A DNA stretch of 7,581 nt, from assembly GCA_003252145.1 (NCBI GenBank), contig QKDJ01000342.1, forward strand, positions 1 through 7,581, written 5' to 3'. This document shows, piece by piece, positions 1 through 6,496 of the stretch. The notes under the pieces were generated by a model. That model was given only the letters and a program-made list of their open reading frames with translations. It searched no databases and was not told the origin of the DNA. Position 1 is the first letter of the stretch. Every line of letters begins with the position of its first letter. Position numbers and translations under genes: made by a program. This DNA is from Azovibrio restrictus (GTDB taxonomy: Bacteria; Pseudomonadota; Gammaproteobacteria; Burkholderiales; Rhodocyclaceae).

Positions 1-1
1 A

Positions 2-253
2 TCCGCCCGGGGACGTTTCCTGGCCAAGCGCTGGGCCGCCAAGGAAGCCCTGGGCAAAGCCCTGGGCACTGGAATTCGCCCACCGGCGACCTTGGCCGCC
101 ATGGCCGTGGATCACGATGAACTGGGCAAGCCCGTCTTCGTGCTCGATGCCCCCTTGCAAGCCTTGCTGGACACCAAGGGCCTGCGTGCCCATCTATCTC
201 TCAGTGATGAAGCCGAGTATGCGGTGGCCTTCGTCCTTCTGGAGCAAGCATGA
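2..253 (+). CDS. acpS: Holo-[acyl-carrier-protein] synthase, C-terminal part
   Basis: The last 83 codons of a gene whose start lies before the window (the family is about 125-130 residues). AcpS transfers 4'-phosphopantetheine from CoA to a serine of apo-acyl carrier protein in the cytoplasm, activating it for fatty acid synthesis. The visible part opens with the conserved helix [20 protein letters not shown], which carries the KEA...KALGTG signature including the metal-binding Glu of this phosphopantetheinyl transferase family. It ends with the typical strand pair around [17 protein letters not shown]. The stop codon overlaps the nagZ start by ATGA (250-253), so the two are almost certainly cotranscribed and translationally coupled. 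From general knowledge, pdxJ and recO often lie upstream of acpS in related bacteria, but they are outside this window. Confidence 0.93.
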   Translation, partial: SARGRFLAKRWAAKEALGKALGTGIRPPATLAAMAVDHDELGKPVFVLDAPLQALLDTKGLRAHLSLSDEAEYAVAFVLLEQA

Positions 254-1284
254 ACATTTCTGCATCCCAGCCCCTGATCGGTTCTCTGGTCATCGACATC
301 CAGGGCACGGAACTTACGGCCCTGGATCGGGAGCGCCTCTGTCATCCCCTGGTGGGGGGCATCATCCTCTTCAGTCGCAATTACCAGTGTCCTGAACAAC
401 TGGAGGTTCTGACCCGGGAAATCCATGGGCTGCGCCAGCCGCCCCTGCTGATCGCCATTGATCATGAAGGGGGTAGGGTGCAGCGCTGTCGTGAAGGTTT
501 TACCCGACTGCCCCCCATGGCTGCCTTGGGGCAGATGTGGAAGGACTCGCCTGACGCCGCCCTGGCTGCCAGTCGTCAGGTGGGTTACGTGCTGGCCGCC
601 GAACTGCGGGCCCGGGGGGTGGATTTTTCCTTCACCCCGGTGCTGGATCTGGACTATGGCCGTTCCAGTGTGATCGGCAATCGTGCCTTCCATCGTGATC
701 CGGAAGTGGTGACGGCCCTGGCGGACGCCTTGATGGCAGGTCTGCGAGCTGGCGGTATGGGGAGTTGCGGCAAGCATTTTCCAGGGCATGGCTGGGTGGA
801 GGCTGATTCCCATGTGGCCATTCCCGTGGATGAGCGCTCCCTGGAAACCTTGCAGGAAGACATGTTGCCCTACCGCAAGCTGGCTCTGGACGCAGTCATG
901 CCCGCCCATGTGATTTACCCTGAAATTGATAGTAAATCATCAGGTTTTTCAAACAAATGGCATTCTTACTTAAGAAGTGACATTAAGTTTGATGGGGTGG
1001 TATTCAGCGATGATTTGTCCATGGAAGGGGCCAGCGTGGTGGGAGATGCCCTGGCGCGGGTGAAGGCTGCCTATGAGGCCGGTTGTGACATGCTGCTCCT
1101 ATGTAATGCGCCGGACCAGGCTGGCATGGTGCTGGAAAAATGGGATGCGCAGCCGGACCCGGTGCGTAGCGCCCGTATCGCCCGCCTCTTGCCCACTCAT
1201 GCAGCGCCAGACTGGAATGCCTTGCAGTCCCTGCCCGAATATCAGGCGGCCGTGAAAACGGTGGAAGGGCTCATGGTTGGCTGA
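250..1284 (+). CDS. nagZ: Beta-N-acetylhexosaminidase, glycoside hydrolase family 3
   Basis: A 344-residue cytoplasmic enzyme that removes N-acetylglucosamine from GlcNAc-1,6-anhydro-muropeptides during cell-wall recycling. The length matches the single-domain Gram-negative NagZ. Visible motifs: DHEGGRV (71-77), the KHFPGHG loop (175-181) followed by D186-S-H188, which is the Asp/His acid-base dyad of NagZ-type GH3 enzymes, and FSDDLSMEG (252-260), where the first Asp (D254) aligns with the catalytic nucleophile. No signal peptide is present, as expected. GGAG at 241-244 lies 5 nt before the ATG, inside the end of acpS, and the ATGA overlap supports this start. Odd point: bases 921-990 (codons for about residues 225-247, just before the nucleophile loop) are 27% GC and use TCA, TTA and AGA codons, unlike the rest of the gene, while the protein remains in frame and plausible. 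Confidence 0.96.
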   Translation: MNISASQPLIGSLVIDIQGTELTALDRERLCHPLVGGIILFSRNYQCPEQLEVLTREIHGLRQPPLLIAIDHEGGRVQRCREGFTRLPPMAALGQMWKDSPDAALAASRQVGYVLAAELRARGVDFSFTPVLDLDYGRSSVIGNRAFHRDPEVVTALADALMAGLRAGGMGSCGKHFPGHGWVEADSHVAIPVDERSLETLQEDMLPYRKLALDAVMPAHVIYPEIDSKSSGFSNKWHSYLRSDIKFDGVVFSDDLSMEGASVVGDALARVKAAYEAGCDMLLLCNAPDQAGMVLEKWDAQPDPVRSARIARLLPTHAAPDWNALQSLPEYQAAVKTVEGLMVG

Positions 1285-1330
1285 TCGGCTGACTCTGGAA
1301 GCGAGCTAGTAAAAAGCAGGCAAAAAGAAA

Positions 1331-1360
1331 GGCAGCCCTGAGGCTGCCTTTTCTGTTTCC
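1331..1360. terminator. Bidirectional intrinsic terminator between nagZ and efp
   Basis: A perfect 7-bp stem, GGCAGCC (1331-1337) with GGCTGCC (1342-1348), closes the four-base loop CTGA. On the plus strand it is followed by TTTTCTGTTT. On the minus strand the flank 1322-1330 reads as TTTCTTTTT after the stem, so it can stop both nagZ transcripts and the convergent efp transcripts. It lies 46 bp after the nagZ stop and 24 bp after the efp stop, the expected position for a shared terminator between convergent genes. Confidence 0.9.
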
Positions 1361-1372
1361 GGGGTGGAAAGC

Positions 1373-1930
1373 TTACTTCACCCGGTTGCGGTACTCGTCG
1401 GTGCGAGTATCGATTTCGATCTTGTCGCCGATTTCCACGAAGGCGGGCACGGACAGTTCGAAGCCGGTGGTGATCTTGGCGGGCTTCATGACCTTGCCGG
1501 AGGTGTCGCCCTTGACGGCGGGTTCGGTGTAGGTTACTTCGCGGACCACGGAGGTGGGCAGATCCACGGAGATGGCCTTCTCGTTGTAGAACACCACTTC
1601 GCAGGGCATGCCGTCTTCCAGATACTTGAGAGCATCCGTCATGTTGTCGGCTTCCACTTCGAACTGGTTGTACTCGGCGTCCATGAACACGTACATGGGA
1701 TCGGCGAAGTAGGAGAAAGTGACTTCCTTGCGCTCCAGCATCACCACTTCGAACTTGTCGTCAGCCTTGTAGACGGATTCGGAAGCAGCGCCGGTGAGCA
1801 GGTTCTTGAGCTTCATCTTGACCACGGCAGCGTTACGGCCAGACTTGTTGTATTCGGCCTTTTGCACCACCAGGGCATCACTGCCCACCATGATGACGTT
1901 GCCCGAGCGGAGTTCCTGTGCGGTTTTCAT
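1373..1930 (-). CDS. efp: Elongation factor P, rhamnosylated-arginine type
   Basis: A 185-residue translation factor that binds between the ribosomal P and E sites and relieves stalling at polyproline stretches. The length is typical. An N-terminal KOW-like domain (about 1-63) is followed by two OB-fold domains ending in the conserved block [17 protein letters not shown] (from about residue 139) and [15 protein letters not shown] at the C terminus. The tip of domain I reads [11 protein letters not shown], placing Arg at position 32. This is the residue that EarP rhamnosylates in Pseudomonas and Neisseria, as opposed to the lysine 34 modified by EpmA in E. coli. earP lies 40 bp upstream on the same strand, so the modification type read from the sequence agrees with the neighbour. 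No clear Shine-Dalgarno is seen before the ATG. A consensus -10 hexamer overlaps the earP stop and may provide a separate promoter. Confidence 0.97.
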   Translation of the reverse strand: MKTAQELRSGNVIMVGSDALVVQKAEYNKSGRNAAVVKMKLKNLLTGAASESVYKADDKFEVVMLERKEVTFSYFADPMYVFMDAEYNQFEVEADNMTDALKYLEDGMPCEVVFYNEKAISVDLPTSVVREVTYTEPAVKGDTSGKVMKPAKITTGFELSVPAFVEIGDKIEIDTRTDEYRNRVK

Positions 1931-1969
1931 GATTGTTCGCGTATTTTGGCGTTAAAAACAAAACGTTGG

Positions 1970-1975
1970 ATTATA
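1970..1975 (-). promoter_or_regulatory. Possible -10 element of an efp promoter
   Basis: Read on the minus strand, TATAAT overlaps the earP stop codon TAA and is a perfect match to the sigma-70 -10 consensus. It would start a transcript about 33 nt before the efp ATG. I see no good -35 hexamer at 16-18 bp (the bases there resemble CGTCAA) and no extended -10 TG, so this remains a candidate. It would let the abundant EF-P be made in excess over its modifying enzyme. Confidence 0.4.
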
Positions 1976-3158
1976 CCCTTGAAGCACAGAACTTGACGAG
2001 CGCTGTTGCAAGATCATCCTCTTTGCTCAAAGACTCGCACCAGGCCTCGCTGTGCCGGGTCAGCAAGGGTAACTGGGTTCGCAAAGCCGACCATTCCGGG
2101 GCCAGGTCGGCCTCCCTGTTCCAGAAGCGCCAGAAGTGGCTCAAGGCCCGGGTAGCCGGTTCTGCAAGAGAGGCGGTGTATAAATCCAGAAAGGCTTCCA
2201 GTTTTTCCAGGTGGGCATCCTCTTCCTGGGGGTAGATGTGCCAGATGAAGGGTTTTGCCGCCCACTGGGCCCGGACGAAGGAATCCTCTCCCCGGACAAA
2301 ATTCAGGTCACAACTCCAGAGCAGTTCGTCGTATTTGCTCTGGGGCAGGAAAGGGATGGGCTGGAGGCGAGCCTGGCCCAGCTGCCAGGGACCATCACCC
2401 CCCAGAGTTTTTTGCACGGCAGCCAGGGGCTTGCCGGGAGGAACCAGGCAGAGCAGGGGGCGCCCATCGGCCTGCCAGGCTTGCAGCAGGGGGGCGATGG
2501 GGGCCGTGTCGTAGCAGAACAGGCTGACCAGCAAGGTGTCCGGGTCGAGACTCAGCCCATGGCGGGCCAAAAAGCTGCTGCGGCTATCTTGTTGCAGAAA
2601 CTGTTGCCGGCGATCCAGCAAATCCTTTTCCCGCAACAGCCCTCCCGTACCGGTGCTAAAGCCTGGGAAGAAAAAGAACTTCACCAGGGGCAGGCGGGGA
2701 TGGGGGGAGGCGGCCCCATGGACACCGCTGACCCAGGCTTCCGCGCTCAGGTATTCCAGATTGATCCAGCAGGGCGGGCGAGGGCGCCGGGTCATGGCTT
2801 CCAGGTAGGCCTCGGGGGGATCGCAGGCAAAGGCTTCCACCACCACATCTGCAGCTTTCAGTCCATCCGGGTTGCAGGCTTCATCCCAGTGTCTGATCTG
2901 CACTTCGTCCAGTACCTGTATGCTTTGTTGAGCGTTGTAGGCGGGTAACAGGGGTGCCAGGGCCTGGGGTTGGTCTACCCAGAGCCGTACCTTGCAACCC
3001 TGTTCCTGGGCCAGTTGCCTGGCCAGACGCCAGCACACGCCTATGTCTCCCAGGTTGTCGATGACCTTGCAAAAGATGTCCCAACACTCCTGGCCCGAGG
3101 GCGGGAAAACAGGGGGGGAAGAGGGGGTTTCCGGGGGCTGGGGGCACATGGGCGGCAT
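1971..3158 (-). CDS. earP: EF-P arginine rhamnosyltransferase EarP (DUF2331)
   Basis: Transfers L-rhamnose from dTDP-L-rhamnose to Arg32 of EF-P, an inverting GT-B-type glycosyltransferase of the cytoplasm. With the start at 3158 the protein is 395 residues (392 if the ATG at 3149 is used), against about 375-390 usual. The family opening WDIFCKVIDNLGDIGVCWRL begins near residue 26 and contains the two Asp residues (D34, D38) equivalent to the catalytic/binding pair near residues 13 and 17 of Pseudomonas EarP. The dTDP-binding block RGEDSFVRAQW lies near 289-299 and is followed by IWHIYPQ. The frame stays open up to 3266, but that would run deep into the divergent udg gene, so the ATG at 3158 or 3149 is preferred. 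Neither has a convincing ribosome binding site. The first 25 residues are proline-rich (10 Pro) and are not part of the family core. efp follows 40 bp downstream. Confidence 0.95.
   Translation of the reverse strand: MPPMCPQPPETPSSPPVFPPSGQECWDIFCKVIDNLGDIGVCWRLARQLAQEQGCKVRLWVDQPQALAPLLPAYNAQQSIQVLDEVQIRHWDEACNPDGLKAADVVVEAFACDPPEAYLEAMTRRPRPPCWINLEYLSAEAWVSGVHGAASPHPRLPLVKFFFFPGFSTGTGGLLREKDLLDRRQQFLQQDSRSSFLARHGLSLDPDTLLVSLFCYDTAPIAPLLQAWQADGRPLLCLVPPGKPLAAVQKTLGGDGPWQLGQARLQPIPFLPQSKYDELLWSCDLNFVRGEDSFVRAQWAAKPFIWHIYPQEEDAHLEKLEAFLDLYTASLAEPATRALSHFWRFWNREADLAPEWSALRTQLPLLTRHSEAWCESLSKEDDLATALVKFCASRV
3112..3144 (+). other. Four G-tracts, potential G-quadruplex
   Basis: The plus strand carries G7 (3112-3118), AAGA, G5 (3123-3127), TTTCC, G5 (3133-3137), CT and G5 (3140-3144). 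Four runs of at least five G with loops of 4, 5 and 2 bases fit the usual quadruplex pattern. The tract lies 29 bp upstream of the udg ATG and within the first codons of earP, where the complementary C-runs encode prolines. Folding is inferred from the pattern only. Confidence 0.5.
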
Positions 3159-3173
3159 GGTAACATCCGCGCC

Positions 3174-3842
3174 ATGCCTGAATTTACCGATCCCCTGGAC
3201 TGTATTGCCTGTCCCCGTCTGGCCGAACACCTGGCCAACCTGCGTGTACGTGACCCCGCCTGGCACAACCGGCCTGTACCGGCTTTCGGTGGCCTGGATG
3301 CCCAGCTTCTAGTGGTGGGTCTGGGGCCCGGGGAAAAGGGAGCCAATCGCACGGGGCGGCCGTTCACAGGGGATGTGGCCGGAGAATTGTTGTACCCGGC
3401 CCTGCACCGGTTTGGCTTTGCCACGGCAGCCGAGCCCCTGGGGGCGGACAAATGGGCGAATCCAGCCATGGCTCTGGTCAATGCCCGCATCACCAATGCC
3501 GTGCGCTGCCTGCCGCCCGCCAACAAGCCTCAGCCTGCGGAAATTCGCCAATGCAACGGCTTCCTGGCCCAGGAAATTGCCGCCATGCCCCGCCTCAAGG
3601 CCATCATTGCCTTGGGCACGGTGTCCCATCAGGGGGTATTGCGCGCCCTGGGGCTCAAGCCTACCCATTACAGCTTCGGTCACAACGTACGCCACGACTT
3701 GCCTGCCAACGGAGAACTGGCGCGCCCGGTACTGTTCGATAGCTACCACTGCAGCGGCTACAACTGGCGCACGGGTCGTCTGACCCGGGAAAGCTTCGAG
3801 GCCGTGTTTGCGCGGGTTTCCGATTTTCTGCAGCAGGCATGA
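3174..3842 (+). CDS. Uracil-DNA glycosylase, family 5 (UDGb type)
   Basis: A 222-residue enzyme that excises uracil, and in family 5 often other deaminated bases, from DNA as the first step of base excision repair. Motif 1 reads GLGPGEKGANRTGRPFTGD (49-67), which has the family 5 pattern of lacking the polar catalytic residue of other UDG families. The C-terminal motif SYHCSGYNWRTGRLT (190-204) matches the substrate-binding loop of the family. Four cysteines, C10, C13, C112 and C127, fit the [4Fe-4S] cluster of family 4/5 enzymes. The frame is open back to 2970, but that stretch is antisense to earP. The ATG at 3174 is where homology-like sequence (DPLDCIACPRLAEH) begins. No clear Shine-Dalgarno is present. 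A TAACAT at 3161-3166 could be a -10 element, giving a very short leader. The stop overlaps the uvrC start (ATGA), indicating translational coupling. Confidence 0.92.
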   Translation: MPEFTDPLDCIACPRLAEHLANLRVRDPAWHNRPVPAFGGLDAQLLVVGLGPGEKGANRTGRPFTGDVAGELLYPALHRFGFATAAEPLGADKWANPAMALVNARITNAVRCLPPANKPQPAEIRQCNGFLAQEIAAMPRLKAIIALGTVSHQGVLRALGLKPTHYSFGHNVRHDLPANGELARPVLFDSYHCSGYNWRTGRLTRESFEAVFARVSDFLQQA

Positions 3843-5716
3843 GTACCTCTGACATAGAGCCAGAACCCGCGCCGGAAAAGAAGCCGGGTGGGCGTCAGTC
3901 CCGCAAGCTGTCCGCTCCCTTACCCGCCGTCACTTTCGACTACAAGGCTTTCCTGCCCACCCTGCCGGACCTGCCCGGGGTGTATCGCATGCTGTCCAGC
4001 GAGGACGCTGTGCTTTATGTGGGCAAGGCCAAGAACCTGAAGAAGCGGGTCTCCTCCTATTTCCAGAAGACCCTTTCCAGCCCCCGCATCGCCATGATGG
4101 TGAGCCAGATCGCCCGGATCGAGACCACGGTCACCCGTTCCGAGGCCGAGGCCCTGCTGCTGGAAAACAACCTGATCAAGCGTCTGGCGCCCCGGTACAA
4201 CATCCTGTTCCGGGACGACAAATCCTATCCCTACATCGTCATCACCCGGGACGAGTTTCCCCGTCTGGGCTTTTTCCGGGGCAACCCGGACCGGAAGGCG
4301 GACTATTTCGGTCCCTTTCCATCCTCATCGGCCGTACGGGACAGCCTCTACCTGCTGCAGAAGATGTTCCGTCTGCGCACCTGTGAGGATTCCGTCTTTG
4401 CCAACCGTTCCCGGCCTTGCCTGCTGTACCAGATCAAGCGTTGCAGCGGCCCCTGCGTGGCCGGACTGGTCGGTGCCGAAGACTATGCCCAGGATGTGCA
4501 GCATGCGGCCTGGTTCCTGTTGGGGCGCCAGAGCGAGGTAATCCAGCGTCTGAGCCAGTCCATGGAACAGGCTGCGGCCAATCTGGCTTTCGAGCAGGCG
4601 GCTTTGTATCGGGACCAGATTCAATCCCTGCGCCAGGTCCAGGAAAAACAGTTCATCGAAAGCCACAAGGGCGAGGATGTGGATGTGGTGGTGGCTGTGC
4701 GGGAAGCGGGCCAGCTTTGCGTCAACCTAGCCATGGTGCGTGGCGGGCGGCATCTGGGGGATAGACCCCAGTTTCCCTCCCATGGGGGGGATTACACGCC
4801 GGCCGAAGCGGTCTCCGCCTTCATCGCCCAGCATTACGCCATTCATCCGGCGCCTGCCCGGCTATTGGTGGCCGCTCCAGTGGATGAGCCCGAGGAAACC
4901 CTGGCGGGGCTGGAGGCTGCTGCCGGTCACCCGGTGCCCGTTAGCGAGGCCCGCTCCGTGATGCACAAGGCCTGGGTGGAGATGGCTTTGCAAAATGCCC
5001 AGTTGGCCATCACCGCTCGCAATCAGGCGGGAGCCCAGCAGGCCCAGCGTCTGGAGGCCCTGCGGGAAACCATGGGGCTGGAAGAGACGCCACGACGTAT
5101 CGAATGTTTTGACATCAGCCACACCCAGGGGGAGTCGCCGGTGGCTTCCTGTGTGGTGTATCAGGATAGCGGGATGAAGAAGTCCGATTACCGGCGCTTT
5201 AATATCCGCGACATCGAGCCCGGCGATGATTACGCTGCCATTCGCCAGGCTGTCAGCCGTCGCTATGCCCCCTTGGCCGAGGGTGGTAGTGAAGGGGAGG
5301 GGACTGCCCCCGACCTGATCCTCATCGACGGCGGCAAGGGCCAGGTGGCCATGGCCGTGGCGGCTCTGGAAGAACTGGGCCTGGCCCATCTGCCTCTGGC
5401 GGGCGTTTCCAAAGGGGATGCGGATGGCCGGGAGGCCTTACAATTAGGCGCAGACAACCCAGCCCTGCATCTGGTGGTGGAAATCCGTGATGAAGCGCAC
5501 CGTTTCGCGCTCACGGGCCACCGGGCTCGCCGGGGCAAGGCAAGAACCACCTCCCGCCTGGAAGATATTCCCGGTGTGGGACCCGCCAAGCGTAAGGCCC
5601 TGGTCACCCATTTCGGAGGGCTGGCTGGCGTGGCCTCCGCCTCCATGGAACAACTGGCCCAGGCCCCGGGGATCAGCCCCGCCCTGGCGGAAACCATTTA
5701 CACTGCACTGCATTAA
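3839..5716 (+). CDS. uvrC: Excinuclease ABC subunit C
   Basis: A 625-residue nuclease that makes both incisions around DNA damage after UvrAB recognition in nucleotide excision repair. Domains in order: an N-terminal GIY-YIG nuclease (about 43-125; GVY 47-49, YVG 60-62, R70, E109) for the 3' cut; a cysteine region C182, C194, C202, C206 whose 12-8-4 spacing equals that reported for the iron-sulfur cluster of E. coli UvrC; a UVR motif (about 245-280) contacting UvrB; an RNase H-like endonuclease (D425 in ECFDISHTQGE, D497 in LILIDGGKGQ, H554 in DEAHRFA) for the 5' cut; and tandem helix-hairpin-helix motifs (about 575-625, DIPGVGPAKRKAL). A charged, proline-containing leader of about 30 residues precedes the family core (FDYKAFLPTLPDLPGVYRM), making the protein slightly longer than usual. 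The start overlaps the udg stop by 4 bp. pgsA follows after 16 bp. Confidence 0.98.
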   Translation: MSTSDIEPEPAPEKKPGGRQSRKLSAPLPAVTFDYKAFLPTLPDLPGVYRMLSSEDAVLYVGKAKNLKKRVSSYFQKTLSSPRIAMMVSQIARIETTVTRSEAEALLLENNLIKRLAPRYNILFRDDKSYPYIVITRDEFPRLGFFRGNPDRKADYFGPFPSSSAVRDSLYLLQKMFRLRTCEDSVFANRSRPCLLYQIKRCSGPCVAGLVGAEDYAQDVQHAAWFLLGRQSEVIQRLSQSMEQAAANLAFEQAALYRDQIQSLRQVQEKQFIESHKGEDVDVVVAVREAGQLCVNLAMVRGGRHLGDRPQFPSHGGDYTPAEAVSAFIAQHYAIHPAPARLLVAAPVDEPEETLAGLEAAAGHPVPVSEARSVMHKAWVEMALQNAQLAITARNQAGAQQAQRLEALRETMGLEETPRRIECFDISHTQGESPVASCVVYQDSGMKKSDYRRFNIRDIEPGDDYAAIRQAVSRRYAPLAEGGSEGEGTAPDLILIDGGKGQVAMAVAALEELGLAHLPLAGVSKGDADGREALQLGADNPALHLVVEIRDEAHRFALTGHRARRGKARTTSRLEDIPGVGPAKRKALVTHFGGLAGVASASMEQLAQAPGISPALAETIYTALH

Positions 5717-5732
5717 AAACCGTTTCATCCAA

Positions 5733-6317
5733 ATGCCCTTCAATCTGCCCATCTTCCTGACCTGGCTGCGCATCGTCGCCATCCCTCTGCTGGTTGTCCT
5801 GTATTACCTGCCCTCCGGCTGGATGAGCGTGGAGGAGCGGGATCTGTTCGCCACCCTGTTGTTCATGGCCGCAGGCTTTACGGACTGGCTGGATGGTTAC
5901 CTGGCCCGCAAGCTGAACCAGACGTCTTCCTTCGGGGCTTTTCTGGACCCGGTGGCGGACAAGCTTATCGTGGCAGCTGCCCTCATCATCCTGGTGGAAC
6001 TGGATCGCACCAATGCGGTGGTGGCTACCATCATCATCGGTCGGGAAATCACCATTTCGGCCCTACGGGAGTGGATGGCCAAGATCGGGGCCTCCAAGAA
6101 TGTGGCCGTGTCCATGCTGGGTAAGGTGAAGACCATGGCCCAGATGCTGGCCATCACCCTGTTGCTGTATCGGGAGCCCATCCTGGGGTGGAACTCCATG
6201 CAGGTGGGCAATCTCCTGATCTGGATCGCAGCCCTGTTGACCCTCTGGTCCATGGGCTACTACCTGCACAAAGCCTGGCCGGAAATCGCCAAACGGGCTG
6301 CTCGCTCCGGGGAATAG
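5733..6317 (+). CDS. pgsA: CDP-diacylglycerol--glycerol-3-phosphate 3-phosphatidyltransferase
   Basis: A 194-residue inner-membrane enzyme making phosphatidylglycerol phosphate from CDP-diacylglycerol and glycerol-3-phosphate, the committed step to phosphatidylglycerol and cardiolipin. The CDP-alcohol phosphatidyltransferase signature is complete: D51, D54-G55-x2-A58-R59-x8-G68-x3-D72-x3-D76. Hydrophobic segments flank it: about 7-28, 38-52, 77-90, 96-110, 136-146 and 159-178. The frame extends upstream to 5487 inside uvrC, but the ATG at 5733 starts the family-like MPFNLPIFLTWLRI. No Shine-Dalgarno is visible in the 16-bp gap after uvrC, so coupling to uvrC translation is likely. uvrC next to pgsA is a common arrangement in proteobacteria. 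No intrinsic terminator follows, so read-through into the nrtA leader is possible. Confidence 0.96.
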   Translation: MPFNLPIFLTWLRIVAIPLLVVLYYLPSGWMSVEERDLFATLLFMAAGFTDWLDGYLARKLNQTSSFGAFLDPVADKLIVAAALIILVELDRTNAVVATIIIGREITISALREWMAKIGASKNVAVSMLGKVKTMAQMLAITLLLYREPILGWNSMQVGNLLIWIAALLTLWSMGYYLHKAWPEIAKRAARSGE

Positions 6318-6328
6318 CCCACGGTTTT

Positions 6329-6345
6329 TGCCTTTGTTTGGTGCG
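6329..6345. promoter_or_regulatory. Possible weak NtrC-binding site (distal)
   Basis: Compared with the NtrC dyad TGCACCA-N3-TGGTGCA, this reads TGCCTTT-GTT-TGGTGCG: 3 of 7 in the left half and 6 of 7 in the right half. It is centred about 155 bp upstream of the predicted nrtA start point and exactly 32 bp from the better site. That spacing is about three helical turns and equals the separation of the two NtrC enhancer sites of glnA in enterics. On its own the match is weak. Confidence 0.3.
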
Positions 6346-6360
6346 GTGCCAATTGTGTGA

Positions 6361-6377
6361 TGCACCACAATGGAGCG
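6361..6377. promoter_or_regulatory. Probable NtrC-binding site (proximal)
   Basis: TGCACCA-CAA-TGGAGCG matches 12 of 14 defined positions of the NtrC dyad TGCACCA-N3-TGGTGCA. It is centred about 123 bp before the predicted sigma-54 start point, a normal enhancer distance. NtrC with sigma-54 activates nitrate assimilation operons such as Klebsiella nasF under nitrogen limitation, which fits the gene downstream. Confidence 0.55.
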
Positions 6378-6420
6378 TATTTTTTGCGACAAGGCAGTGG
6401 TGTCTGTTTGGGGTGTGTTG

Positions 6421-6460
6421 TTTTAAGTCACTGAAAAAATGTAATTTTTTTATTTTCCGT
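6421..6460. other. AT-rich spacer between enhancer and promoter
   Basis: Only 8 of 40 bases are G or C, with runs of A6 and T7, in an otherwise GC-rich window. It lies between the NtrC-like sites and the sigma-54 element, where bending or IHF binding commonly helps looping. I looked for the IHF consensus and found only a partial match on the minus strand (GATCAA without the TTR half), so no IHF site is called. Confidence 0.35.
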
Positions 6461-6464
6461 TGAT

Positions 6465-6481
6465 CTGGCATGACTTTTGTT
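6465..6481 (+). promoter_or_regulatory. Sigma-54 (-24/-12) promoter of nrtA
   Basis: CTGGCATGACTTTTGTT compared with YTGGCACG-N4-TTGCW shows the invariant GG at -25/-24 (6467-6468), correct spacing, and TTG at the -12 region. There are two mismatches: T for C at 6471 and T for C at 6480, the latter in the usually conserved GC. The predicted start is about 6492, five bases before the first leader hairpin. An alternative sigma-70 reading (TTGATC 6460-6465 and TATAGC 6481-6486 with a 15-bp spacer) is poorer. Confidence 0.6.
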
Positions 6482-6496
6482 ATAGCTAGTTCATTC

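Noticed and set aside
112..909. 265-codon minus-strand frame over acpS/nagZ
   Set aside because: It is opposite the intact acpS-nagZ reading frames and shows no domain; it looks like a codon-bias shadow.
1364..1996. 210-codon plus-strand frame over efp
   Set aside because: It is antisense to the unmistakable efp gene, its product is His/Gly-rich without recognisable motifs, and it has no support from context.
2970..3173. N-terminal extension of the uracil-DNA glycosylase frame
   Set aside because: The extra 68 codons are antisense to the conserved EarP N-terminal core; family-like sequence begins only at the ATG at 3174.
5487..5732. N-terminal extension of the pgsA frame inside uvrC
   Set aside because: It overlaps the UvrC helix-hairpin-helix coding region out of frame and is Pro/Trp/Arg-rich; PgsA membrane sequence starts at 5733.
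6352..6371. Dyad ATTGTG-N8-CACAAT that could be a CRP/FNR-like operator or a pgsA terminator
   Set aside because: The half-site content and spacing do not fit CRP or FNR, no T-run follows, and it overlaps the better-supported NtrC-like site.
6460..6486. Sigma-70 promoter TTGATC / TATAGC before nrtA
   Set aside because: The spacer is 15 bp and the -10 is poor; the overlapping -24/-12 element fits better with the gene's role, though mapping is needed to exclude it.
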